Assembly: GCA_016278725.1 (NCBI GenBank)
Contig: JADQBG010000020.1
Coordinates: 1-64,000, forward strand
Reading direction: 5' to 3'
DNA from: Actinomycetota bacterium
GTDB taxonomy: Bacteria; Actinomycetota; Thermoleophilia; RBG-16-64-13
Length of the DNA: 64,000 nucleotides
Numbering within the stretch: position 1 is the first letter of the stretch; each line of letters opens with the position of its first letter. A model generated the notes under the pieces. That model searched no databases, was not told where the DNA came from, and worked only from the letters and a program-made list of their open reading frames with translations. Positions 37,058 through 45,316 of the stretch are shown piece after piece. The translations under genes and the position numbers were made by a program.

Positions 37058-37747
37058 CTAGGACTCGGAGAAGCCCTTGATGATGTTGACCGCCGAAGAA
37101 GTGCCGATACGGGCGGCGCCCGCGTTGATCATCAGTTCGGCGTCCTCCGCGGTGCGGATGCCGCCCGCAGCCTTGACTCCGACGTTCTCGGAGAGGAGGT
37201 CGCGGAAGAGCTCGACGTCCTTGGCCGTGGCTCCCCCCGGGGCTTTGCCGGACGAGGTCTTGAGAAAATCGGCGCCCGAGTCCTCGACGATCTTGGCCAC
37301 CAGGCGTTTGAGCTTCTCGTCCAGGTAGTAGGCTTCGACGATCACTTTGACCTGCACGATCCCGCGGCCGATGTTCACGCTCTTCATGCGCACGGCCCGC
37401 GTGAGGCTGGCGAGCTCGTCCCTCACGTAGCGGAAATCCCCCGAGAGCATGGCGGGGATGTTCATCACCACGTCGAGTTCATCCGCGCCGGCCGCGACCG
37501 CGGCCTCAGCGGCGGTGATCTTCGCCCGGCGGCCGTCCGCTCCGTAGGGGTAGGAAACCACCGTTCCCACCTTGACGTCGTAGCCCCGCAGAAGCTGCTG
37601 CGCCAGGGGGACGAAATACGGAAAGATAGACACGGCCGCGAAGTGGTGCTCGATTGCGTCCTTGCACAGCCTTTCGACGTCCTGCTCGGTCGCCGTGGGC
37701 TCGAGCAAGGTGCTATCGATGGTCTTGGCCAGCTCCTCGACTCTCAC
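37058..37747 (-). CDS. deoC: deoxyribose-phosphate aldolase
   Basis: The 229-residue class I aldolase splits 2-deoxyribose-5-phosphate to glyceraldehyde-3-phosphate and acetaldehyde. Motifs include IDSTLLEPTATEQD, the GADELDVVMN strand with the catalytic Asp, VKVIVEAYYLDE, the Schiff-base lysine in ADFLKTSSG, and VKAAGGIRT. GTG 37747 follows AAAGGACGGGATCAC. It serves nucleoside catabolism. A hairpin-like CCCCTTTTTTTGGGG lies just upstream (about 37777-37791). Confidence 0.94.
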   Translation of the reverse strand: MRVEELAKTIDSTLLEPTATEQDVERLCKDAIEHHFAAVSIFPYFVPLAQQLLRGYDVKVGTVVSYPYGADGRRAKITAAEAAVAAGADELDVVMNIPAMLSGDFRYVRDELASLTRAVRMKSVNIGRGIVQVKVIVEAYYLDEKLKRLVAKIVEDSGADFLKTSSGKAPGGATAKDVELFRDLLSENVGVKAAGGIRTAEDAELMINAGAARIGTSSAVNIIKGFSES

Positions 37748-37933
37748 GTGATCCCGTCCTTTCCACCCGCTCCGCGCCCCTTTTTTTGGGGCCGCCCTGA
37801 AGCGAGCGATCACTCTACCTGGAAACTACCATTCTACCGCCCTGTGCAAGCCCCCCTGCCGAACCGCCCCATGTCGCCTCCGCAGCCCGGCGTCTCGCAC
37901 CGGTCATCTGCCGGAGCCGCGAAGCCACTTCGC

Positions 37934-38842
37934 CTACAGTCCCAGTCGCTCGAGCATGCTCGAATCGCGGCGCCAACGTTTGCGCACCTTGACCCCCAAA
38001 TCCAAGTAGAACTTCGAGCCCAGCAGCGCCTCGGCTTCGCGCCGGGCTTCGGAGCCGATCTCCTTGATGCGCTCTCCCCCTTCCCCGAGCAAGATCGGCC
38101 GCTGGGAATCGCGCTCGACGTAGATCAGCGCGCGCACATAGACCAGTTCGCCGCCCTTTCGCGGAGCCATCTCCTCGACCTGCACGGCCAACGAATGCGG
38201 CACCTCGTCCTGGGTCACGCGGATGGCCTGCTCCCGGATGAGCTCGGCAATCAACAGCTCCTCCGGCTGGTCGGTCTTCGTCCCTCTGGGGAAGTAGAGA
38301 GGACCTTCAGGTAGCCTTTCGGAAAGCTCCACGCGCAGAGCGGGAACCCCGGTGCCCTCCAGGGCACTCACCGCAAACACACCATCGGCAAAGCCCATCC
38401 GGCGAAGCGTCTCCCGCCGGAGTTCCAGGGGCCCCTCGCCCACCAGATCCACCTTGTTGAGCGCCACGAGCACGGGCGTGCGCAGCTCCGCCAGCCGGTC
38501 GGCGATGAAGCGGTCCCCCGGCCCCGGCTCCTCGTCGGCAGGCAGAATGAAGAGAACCACATCCACCTCGGTCAGGGTCTGCTCCACCCTTGCCTGCATG
38601 CGCTCGGTCAGCTGATCGCGGGGCCTCTGCACCCCGGGAATGTCGAGCAGCACCAGCTGATAATCGTCCGTGGTCACCACTCCGGTCACGCGGTGCCGGG
38701 TGGTCTGCGGTTTGTCCGAGGTGATGCTCACCTTGCGGTCGACCAGCGCATTTACCAGAGTGGACTTGCCCACGTTCGGCCGGCCCAGCAAAGCCACATA
38801 GCCGGAGCGAAAACCCGGCGAGGATTCGCCTACGCCGTTCAC
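37934..38842 (-). CDS. era: GTPase Era
   Basis: The 302-residue ribosome-assembly GTPase binds the 3' end of 16S rRNA. G1 is GRPNVGKST (about 21-29), G3 is DIPG where DTPG is usual, G4 is NKVD and G5 is SALEG. The C-terminal KH domain contains ILLGEGGERIKEIGSEARREAEALLG and KVRKRWRRD. GTG 38842 lies 3 bases after the stop of the acetyltransferase gene. Confidence 0.96.
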   Translation of the reverse strand: MNGVGESSPGFRSGYVALLGRPNVGKSTLVNALVDRKVSITSDKPQTTRHRVTGVVTTDDYQLVLLDIPGVQRPRDQLTERMQARVEQTLTEVDVVLFILPADEEPGPGDRFIADRLAELRTPVLVALNKVDLVGEGPLELRRETLRRMGFADGVFAVSALEGTGVPALRVELSERLPEGPLYFPRGTKTDQPEELLIAELIREQAIRVTQDEVPHSLAVQVEEMAPRKGGELVYVRALIYVERDSQRPILLGEGGERIKEIGSEARREAEALLGSKFYLDLGVKVRKRWRRDSSMLERLGL

Positions 38843-38845
38843 CCG

Positions 38846-39259
38846 CTAGCCCTCGTCCCAGGCAAGCACGATGCGATGTTCGCCGGGTCCATAGAAGTCC
38901 TCGATCCGCTCGAGTTCCCGGAAACCGAACTCCGCATAGAGGCGCCGGGCACGCCGGTTCGCGGGGTCCACCGTCAGCCGTACGCCCCGGATGCCAGATT
39001 CTCCCAAGAGCCCGAGAAGTTCGCGGAGAAAGGCCCGGCCCAAACCCCGCCCCTGAAATTGCGGCCGCACCCAGAATCCGACCACCCAGGCAGACTCGGG
39101 CTCGTCCATCATGCGCATGAACTGGCAGCAGGCTGCGATCTCTCCGTCGACCAGGCCGAGGAAGAGCGATCCCGCCCGCGCCACCACGCCCAAATCGTAG
39201 CTGCGCAGACCGGTTTCGCCGAAAGCCTCGCGGTCGTAGGCGGAGAGCAGAGCGAGCAT
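38846..39259 (-). CDS. GNAT family N-acetyltransferase
   Basis: The protein has the GNAT acetyl-CoA motif VRPQFQGRGLGRAFLRELL (about residues 64-82 of the ATG version) and the late NRRARRLYAEFGFRELE motif. ATG 39259 gives 137 residues but cuts off the first beta strand. The frame upstream encodes LTIERWTAPDQQ, which looks like that strand, without any ATG, GTG or TTG. AGGAAGGAG lies just before an in-frame ACG at 39322-39320, so a start there (159 residues) is possible. Substrate unknown; some such enzymes acetylate ribosomal proteins, but this one lacks specific marks. Confidence 0.8.
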   Translation of the reverse strand: MLALLSAYDREAFGETGLRSYDLGVVARAGSLFLGLVDGEIAACCQFMRMMDEPESAWVVGFWVRPQFQGRGLGRAFLRELLGLLGESGIRGVRLTVDPANRRARRLYAEFGFRELERIEDFYGPGEHRIVLAWDEG

Positions 39260-39434
39260 CTGCTGATCGGGCGCGGTCCATCGCTCGATGGTCAGTCGTT
39301 TGGCGGATTCTCTGACTTCCGTCGCCGGCTCCTTCCTATCTGTTCATGACCGGCGAAGAGAGCCCTCGGCGGCCTTTGGCTTTACATCTGCCCAGCTGGA
39401 GCCGCGCTCACGCCGCCGAGCGGTTGGGCCTTGC

Positions 39435-40232
39435 TCAATACGCCAACTGAAACATGAGCGTGGTCACCGTGGCCCCGAGCAGCGCCCCCAGCGCCACCTC
39501 CAGGGTGGTGTGAATCCCGGCCTGCACCCGGCTTTGCGCGGTGAGACCGGCCATGAAGAAAGCCACCGCGCTGACCAACAACTGATAAGGCGTCCCGGCG
39601 AGCACGAAGCTGATGGCGGCCCACCCGGCGAACGCGACCGCGGCGTGCCCCGACGGCAGGCCCCCCGAGAGTAGATCGGTTCGCCCCGCCAGGGCTTTGG
39701 CCACTATCACCAGGAGAACCACCAAGATCAGCGCCACGAAGGTCAGATGGGACGCGGAGCTTCTGAGCGAGGTGAACACGGAGGCCGAGACGCCCGACGC
39801 CTTGGTCCCGAAGACAAAGTACGCCACGACCAGAGCGTGCATCGCGGCCACCAGCACCGCGCCCGCGGAGACGTCCTTGGCCACCTTGGCGCGAGGATCG
39901 TCGTCCGGCATCACCAGATCGACCAACGCCTCGATCGCCGTGTTCAGGAGTTCCGCGATGAAGACGAAGGTGATCGCGCCGAAGATGAAGAGCAGTTCCA
40001 ACCGGGTGAGCGAGAAGAAGAGGCTTGCCAGCAGCACGAGGAAGGCCAGCGAGAAATGCACCCGGAAGTTGCGCTGATACCGAAAGGAGTAGACCAGGCC
40101 GTCGAAGGCGTGGCTGAAGCTCCGGAGGATGCTGGCCCGCGGAGCGGGGCGCCAGGGAATCGGTTCCGGTTCGGCGCGCGCGAGGCGCCGCCTGGCCGCG
40201 GAACGCCGCGATGGCCGTTCTTCGCGGCTCAC
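39435..40232 (-). CDS. diacylglycerol/undecaprenol kinase fused to a PAP2-like domain
   Basis: The 265-residue membrane protein joins two lipid enzymes. Residues about 35-150 are a DgkA-type kinase with NFRVHFSLAF, the catalytic ELLNTAIEALVDLV and AKDVSAGAVLVAA. Residues about 155-265 are a PAP2-like phosphatase region with LPSGHAAVAF and SRVQAGIHTTLEV; the last position is Glu where Asp is usual, and the first K-x6-RP motif is not clear. Together they could phosphorylate and dephosphorylate undecaprenol. GTG 40232 overlaps the upstream stop by four bases. Confidence 0.85.
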   Translation of the reverse strand: MSREERPSRRSAARRRLARAEPEPIPWRPAPRASILRSFSHAFDGLVYSFRYQRNFRVHFSLAFLVLLASLFFSLTRLELLFIFGAITFVFIAELLNTAIEALVDLVMPDDDPRAKVAKDVSAGAVLVAAMHALVVAYFVFGTKASGVSASVFTSLRSSASHLTFVALILVVLLVIVAKALAGRTDLLSGGLPSGHAAVAFAGWAAISFVLAGTPYQLLVSAVAFFMAGLTAQSRVQAGIHTTLEVALGALLGATVTTLMFQLAY

Positions 40233-42532
40233 TCGGTTGCGATCAGCGACGCCGGCGGCACGGACGCCAGAAGCTGCACCTCCCGGCTGCGCATCTGGCC
40301 CTGGTCGACCTCGTGGTCGTAACCGAGCAGGTGCAGGGTACCGTGGACCACCAGCCGCCGCAGTTCCTCACCCAAGGGCGTACCCTCTTCCGCGGCATAC
40401 ATGGCGGCCACTCCCGGGCAGATGACCACGTCTCCCAGCCGGTTCTGCGCCTCGCCGTCAACCTCCGGCCACTCGTTCTGGTCTTCCAGGCTCAACTCGG
40501 GGAAGGCAAGGACGTCTGTCGGCTCGGCCACATTGCGAAAACGGCGGTTGAGGGTGGCCATACTGTTTTTCTCGATAAAGGCCACCGCGACCTCGCCCTC
40601 CGCCCCCTCGGCGTTGAGGACGGCACGCACCAACTGCTTCACCGCCCGCTCCCGGATGCGCACGGCGGTCTTGTTGCTGACGTCCACCTGGATTTCGGGG
40701 ATGCCGCCGGGCGCCTGCTCGTCGCGAGCGGCGCCGTCACCCACAGACAGAAGTCCGCTCCCTCCGTCGAGATCCGGCCCCAGAGCATCACCCGGTTCCC
40801 CGGCCCGGCCGGGGAAGGCGGCTTCCCCGTGCTTTCGCCGCACCACGTCCGTCCCCTCGCCGCTGTATCTGCTCGGAGACTCATATCTGCTGGACGAAGG
40901 CACCGCCCGCAGGCGCACCTTGTTCGGTTCCACTTCTTCGGCGATCGGGCCACCACCGGGCCCGTCGGCGGCGGAAACGCCGCCCGGGCCGGCACCCTGT
41001 TCCCGGCCGGGACCGCCGCCGGAGGCGCCGGCCACCTTGCGCTCGCCGCCGGGGAAGCCGCCTCCGGCCCCGCCGACCGCGGCCTTCTGGACACGACGCT
41101 CGTGCCGTCCATTCTCCGAGGGATAGGGGATCCGTCCCCCCAGCACACCCCAGAGCGAGGTCTCGAAGATCTCCCGGATGCGGTTCAGGTCTCCCAGGCT
41201 CAAGCCGGACTGGTCGAGCTGCCCGTCGTCCACCTTCTGCTTGATCACCTCGCTGATCAGCCCCTGTAGTTTCTTGGGCGTGGGACTCTTCATCGCTTTG
41301 ACCGCCGCCTCGACGCTGTCCGCCAGCATGATGATCGCCGCCTCCTTGGAGTGCGGCTTCTCGGCCTCATAGCGATAGGACTCCTCGGCCACGGCGTCGA
41401 CCGAAGTCTCTTTGGCCTTCTGATAGAAGTAAGAGAGCACCGAGGTGCCGTGATGCTGCCGGATGATGTCGGTGATCGGCCGGGGCAGACCGTACTGCTT
41501 GGCCAGTTCGCCCCCGTCGCGCACGTGAGCGGTGATGGCAAGCCGGGAGATGTTGGGGTTCAGCTTGTCGTGCGGATTCTTGATGTGCAGTTGATTCTCG
41601 ATGAAGTACTCGGGCCGCATTACCTTGCCGATGTCGTGGTAATAGGCCCCCACCCGGGCGAGCAGAGCATTGGCGCCGATGGCCTCCGCCGCGGCCTCGG
41701 CCAGGTTGCCCATCAAGATGCTGTGGTTGTAGGTCCCCGGTGCCACCTGCATCAGCCGCCGCAGGAGCGGGTGGGCCGGATTCGCCAGTTCGAGCAGCCG
41801 GATCGGCGTGGTGAGATTGAAAGCCGCCTCGAAAACGATCAGCAGGCTCACGGTCAGCACCAAGCTGAGGATCCCGTTGGGAATCGCCCAAAGAGTCAGC
41901 CGGAGCGATTCGGCCACCGGGGTGTCCAGCAAGAGCTCGGCGCCCAGGATCGCGGCCGCGCCCGTGATGATCACGTTGCCGGTGGCGGTCAGAAATTTCG
42001 TGCGCTGGTCCAAGCGAAGCATGGGCTGCAGGGAGAAGAGACCCATGACCAAAGCGACCACCGTATAGCTGAGTTCAAAACCGGTAAGCAGCCCGACATT
42101 GAGCCCGCCGAGAATCACCAGGAGCAGACCGGCGCGCAGGTTGAGTATGACCGCGCTCAGCATGCCCAGAGCGGCGGTGGGGATCAGATAGGGCGAGAAT
42201 TCAGGTAGCAGAAGAAGCCGAGCCGACCCGGCAAAGGAGAGGAACAAGATCGTGACGACCAGAAGCAGGTTGTTGTCCTCGATCGCCTCGGGGCTGAGCA
42301 GCTTGAGGAACGAGTAGAGGAATAAGAGCTCGAGCACGACCAACAGCAGCGTGCCCACCCAGTCCCTGACCGCGAGCCAGCTTCCCTCGGCGGTGGGACT
42401 GGACATCACGATGACCACGAGCCCAAGGGCCATCAGCCCGAACACCACCATCGTGAACCGGCGGGTATCGCGTGCCTCTATCCAGCTGCGAAAGCCCCGC
42501 AGCTTCTCGTAAAGCAGAAGCCTGTATTTCAT
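40229..42532 (-). CDS. 7TM-HD phosphodiesterase fused to endoribonuclease YbeY
   Basis: The 767-residue protein begins with TM helices (about 27-265), then a PgpH/YqfF-type HD domain (about 280-450) with NHSILMGNLAEAAA, VGAYYHDIGK and IIRQHHGTS. The large extracellular domain normally found after TM1 is reduced to a few residues. A Gly/Arg-rich linker of about 135 residues follows. Residues about 630-767 are YbeY, with the zinc motif HGTLHLLGYDHEVDQ. HD domains of this type hydrolyse cyclic di-AMP; YbeY acts in 16S rRNA 3'-end maturation. The two are separate adjacent genes in most Gram-positive genomes. The frame is continuous and no internal start with a ribosome site was noticed. Confidence 0.88.
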   Translation of the reverse strand: MKYRLLLYEKLRGFRSWIEARDTRRFTMVVFGLMALGLVVIVMSSPTAEGSWLAVRDWVGTLLLVVLELLFLYSFLKLLSPEAIEDNNLLLVVTILFLSFAGSARLLLLPEFSPYLIPTAALGMLSAVILNLRAGLLLVILGGLNVGLLTGFELSYTVVALVMGLFSLQPMLRLDQRTKFLTATGNVIITGAAAILGAELLLDTPVAESLRLTLWAIPNGILSLVLTVSLLIVFEAAFNLTTPIRLLELANPAHPLLRRLMQVAPGTYNHSILMGNLAEAAAEAIGANALLARVGAYYHDIGKVMRPEYFIENQLHIKNPHDKLNPNISRLAITAHVRDGGELAKQYGLPRPITDIIRQHHGTSVLSYFYQKAKETSVDAVAEESYRYEAEKPHSKEAAIIMLADSVEAAVKAMKSPTPKKLQGLISEVIKQKVDDGQLDQSGLSLGDLNRIREIFETSLWGVLGGRIPYPSENGRHERRVQKAAVGGAGGGFPGGERKVAGASGGGPGREQGAGPGGVSAADGPGGGPIAEEVEPNKVRLRAVPSSSRYESPSRYSGEGTDVVRRKHGEAAFPGRAGEPGDALGPDLDGGSGLLSVGDGAARDEQAPGGIPEIQVDVSNKTAVRIRERAVKQLVRAVLNAEGAEGEVAVAFIEKNSMATLNRRFRNVAEPTDVLAFPELSLEDQNEWPEVDGEAQNRLGDVVICPGVAAMYAAEEGTPLGEELRRLVVHGTLHLLGYDHEVDQGQMRSREVQLLASVPPASLIATE

Positions 42533-42555
42533 GTCGAAATCAAAGCCCCTCTGGC

Positions 42556-43608
42556 TCAGCGCCGGCGACGGCGCCCCGGAGAGCTCCGCCCGTCCCCTTC
42601 CAGCCGATCCAACTCTTCGCTGTGCCGTTTGTATGCCGAGACGATGTCCTGAACCAGACGATGACGGACCACGTCCCGGCTGTCGAAGGTGATGAAGGAG
42701 ATATCCTCGATCCCCCCGAGTATGTCGCGAACGATCTTGAGGCCGGAATGCTGGCCGGCCGGAAGGTCGATCTGAGTGACGTCACCGGTCACCACCATCT
42801 TCGCGCCGAAACCCAACCGGGTCAGAAACATCTTCATCTGCTCCGGGCTGGTGTTCTGCGCCTCGTCCAGGATTACGAAGGAATCGTTCAGAGTCCTTCC
42901 CCGCATGTAGGCGAGCGGCGCCACCTCAATAGCCCCGTTCTCCAGATATTCCTGAACCTTTTCGGGATCCATCATATCGTAGAGGGCATCGAACAACGGG
43001 CGCAGATAGGGATCGACCTTCTCCATCAGGCTCCCCGGCAGGTAGCCCAGCTTCTCGCCCGCCTCGACGGCAGGACGGGTGAGGATGATGCGGGCGATCT
43101 CGCCGCTGAGCAGAGCGCGGGTGGCCATGCCCATGGCCAGATAGGTCTTGCCCGTACCCGCCGGGCCGATACCGAAGGTGATTACCTTGTCGCGGATGGC
43201 GTCCACGTAGGCCTTCTGGTTGACCGTCTTGGGGGCGATGCGCCGCCCGCGATGCTCGATGATGACGTCGCCCACGATCTTGCCGAGCTTCATGTTCCCG
43301 CCGCCCTGCCGGGTCTCCCGGCTACGGCCCGGTTCGCCGGACTCGGGCTCGGGCGCAGCGAGAAGCGAGGCGCCCAGCTTGATGGTCGCCTCATCCAGGG
43401 TATGGCCGGCCTCGACCAGCCCCAGCAGTTCCTCGATCAGTTCGGCCACCCGCCCGACCTGTCCCTCGGGACCCTGGAGCGTGAGTTCGTTTCCCCGCAG
43501 GGTCAGGTCGCAGCAGTCGATGAGCGCCTCCAGACGGCGCAGGTTGGCGTCCGCCTCGCCCACGAGCAAGGCGGCGGCCTCATTATCCAGGTATAGAGTC
43601 TTCTTCAT
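42556..43608 (-). CDS. phoH: PhoH family ATPase
   Basis: The 350-residue protein has an N-terminal KH-like region (about 1-105) and a PhoH ATPase domain with Walker [30 protein letters not shown], and Walker [17 protein letters not shown]. In this neighbourhood PhoH is linked with YbeY and RNA metabolism. ATG 43608 follows CGGGAGAAACCGGCTG. The HD/YbeY gene begins 23 bases downstream. Confidence 0.94.
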   Translation of the reverse strand: MKKTLYLDNEAAALLVGEADANLRRLEALIDCCDLTLRGNELTLQGPEGQVGRVAELIEELLGLVEAGHTLDEATIKLGASLLAAPEPESGEPGRSRETRQGGGNMKLGKIVGDVIIEHRGRRIAPKTVNQKAYVDAIRDKVITFGIGPAGTGKTYLAMGMATRALLSGEIARIILTRPAVEAGEKLGYLPGSLMEKVDPYLRPLFDALYDMMDPEKVQEYLENGAIEVAPLAYMRGRTLNDSFVILDEAQNTSPEQMKMFLTRLGFGAKMVVTGDVTQIDLPAGQHSGLKIVRDILGGIEDISFITFDSRDVVRHRLVQDIVSAYKRHSEELDRLEGDGRSSPGRRRRR

Positions 43609-43691
43609 CAGCCGGTTTCTCCCGAGAGGGCAAAGGTTCGAGTGCGGCGGCCAGGGTGGAACCACCCTGAAGCCGGACGAGCGGAACTAAT

Positions 43692-44138
43692 CTAGGTGGA
43701 AAGCCGCTCCTGAGCCAGGCGGGAGGCCATCTTGCCGTCCACCTGAGCCCCACCGCGGGCCATGACGAAGGACATCACTTTCCCCATGTCTTTGGGCGAG
43801 GAGGCCCCGGTCTCGGCGACCGCTTCGTCGATCAGCGCCCGCAGGGCGGCTTCGTCCATCTGTTGCGGCAGGAACCCCTCGATAATGGCCAGGGCATGCT
43901 CTTCCTTGAGGGTCAACTCCTCCCGTCCGGCCTCCCTGAAGGATTCCGCCGACTCCAGGCGTTTCTTCCGCTCGCGTCTGAGGATGGCGACCTCCTGCTC
44001 CTCAGTGAGCTCAGCGCCGCTCTCCTTGGCCTCGCGCTGCAGGTCGGCCAGCAGCATGCGATAGGCCGACAGGTCTTCCTTGCGGCCCTCGCGCAGGGCG
44101 GTCTTCATCTCTTCCTGCACCTTTTGGGTCAGCGCCAT
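43692..44138 (-). CDS. GatB/YqeY domain protein
   Basis: The 148-residue protein matches YqeY: an N-terminal helical half (MKTALREGRKEDLSAYRMLLADLQ) and the C-terminal GatB-tail-like half (MGKVMSFVMARGGAQVDGKMASRL). It may act on tRNA-dependent reactions, but the stand-alone role is unproven. The start shares its A with the stop of the HIT gene. Confidence 0.92.
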   Translation of the reverse strand: MALTQKVQEEMKTALREGRKEDLSAYRMLLADLQREAKESGAELTEEQEVAILRRERKKRLESAESFREAGREELTLKEEHALAIIEGFLPQQMDEAALRALIDEAVAETGASSPKDMGKVMSFVMARGGAQVDGKMASRLAQERLST

Positions 44139-44476
44139 CAGAATCCTCCGAGCCGCTCTCCGCCCAGCACATGGACGTGCAAATGGTCCACCTCCTGGCC
44201 GGCGTCAGGACCGACATTGGAGACGATGCGGTAACCGGATTCACGGATGCCGAGCTTGTCGGCGACGGCGACGATGCACTCGAGCAGAGCGTGGCTCTGG
44301 TCGGCCCGCCACTGCCCGACCTGGTCGAGCGACGCAAGGTGCTCTTTGGGGAGCACGAGCACGTGCACCGGCGCTTTGGGGTGGAGGTCTTTGATGGCGA
44401 GGAAGCGATCGTCCTCGAGCACGCGTTCAGCGGGGATCTCCCCCCGCACGATCTTACAGAATATGCAGTCTTCCAT
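44138..44476 (-). CDS. HIT family nucleotide hydrolase/transferase
   Basis: The 112-residue protein begins with CIFCKIVRGEIP and carries the histidine triad HLHVHVLGG near the end, typical of Hint-type purine nucleoside phosphoramidases. Cys4 and Cys7 could bind zinc with histidines. It is coupled to the YqeY gene downstream. Confidence 0.94.
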   Translation of the reverse strand: MEDCIFCKIVRGEIPAERVLEDDRFLAIKDLHPKAPVHVLVLPKEHLASLDQVGQWRADQSHALLECIVAVADKLGIRESGYRIVSNVGPDAGQEVDHLHVHVLGGERLGGF

Positions 44477-44492
44477 TCAGGGGATTATTATA

Positions 44493-45308
44493 CTACCAAT
44501 CGCTCAGCGCAAACCGGACGACCGCCGCGGCGACCGATCCCGCCGTCTCAGTGCGCAGTACGCGGCGGCCGAGGGATACCAGCTCACCCAACTCGTCCAG
44601 CCGCTCGAACTCGGCCTCCGACCATCCGCCCTCCGGTCCCACGGCGAGAAAGACTCTCTCCGGTTCCGCCGCCGGGGTCAGCCGCTCGTCCAGCCGTTCG
44701 CCCAGCGACGCCCGGGCGCTCGGTTCGAGGACCAGGCTGTAGCGGGGTTGCTCGGCCACCAATAGGGTCCGCACCGCCTCCCACGAAGTCAGTTCGATCG
44801 CCGGCACCGCCAGCTGCTTGCTCTGCCTGGCTGCAGCCACGGCCACCCGCTGCAGACGCTCGACCCGGCGCTCCAGCCGGTCATGGGGCACCGGGGGCGA
44901 GCCCTCCGTGGGCAGGATGAGGAAACGGTCGATCCCCACCTCGGTGCCTTTCTCCACGACCTCATCGAGCAGCTTGGGTTGGGGAAGGCCCTGGATCAGA
45001 GTGAGATGAATCGCGGGACTCGCCACTTCCCGCCGCCGATCGATCCGCACCGTCACCGACACGGACACCTGGGCAAAGGAGCAATCGTACAAGGCCGGAA
45101 GCGATCCCTCGCCCAGGCTCAGAACGAGCTCGCAGGGATCGCCGGGGCGCGCGCGGAGCACGGTGCGGGAGTAGCGGGAGTCGTCGGCGTTCAGCGTGAT
45201 TAGGTCGCCCGCGGCCGCAGGCGACACCGCCACCGATGCGGTTCCCTCGGTCTCGAGAAAGAAGCGCGGCCGAAAACGCCTCTTGGTGTTTTCGGCCGCG
45301 GAGGTCAC
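44493..45308 (-). CDS. rsmE: 16S rRNA m3U1498 methyltransferase
   Basis: The 271-residue SPOUT enzyme methylates U1498 of 16S rRNA. The knotted C-terminal domain has AVGPEGGWSEAEFERL and SLGRRVLRTETAGSVA; the N-terminal PUA-like part begins RPRFFLETEG. GTG 45308 lies 8 bases after the ctpA stop without a clear ribosome site. It adds about 13 residues, encoded by a perfect hairpin, before the usual RFF start, so the true start is uncertain. Confidence 0.9.
   Translation of the reverse strand: MTSAAENTKRRFRPRFFLETEGTASVAVSPAAAGDLITLNADDSRYSRTVLRARPGDPCELVLSLGEGSLPALYDCSFAQVSVSVTVRIDRRREVASPAIHLTLIQGLPQPKLLDEVVEKGTEVGIDRFLILPTEGSPPVPHDRLERRVERLQRVAVAAARQSKQLAVPAIELTSWEAVRTLLVAEQPRYSLVLEPSARASLGERLDERLTPAAEPERVFLAVGPEGGWSEAEFERLDELGELVSLGRRVLRTETAGSVAAAVVRFALSDW
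45265..45300 (-). terminator. 13-bp hairpin between ctpA and rsmE
   Basis: Arms 45265-45277 and 45288-45300 are perfect complements around a 10-base loop. On the minus strand it starts 17 bases after the ctpA stop and is followed by GCTTCTTTCTC. It lies within the first codons of rsmE, so it could partly terminate or control rsmE. Confidence 0.65.
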
Positions 45309-45316
45309 CCGGGAAG

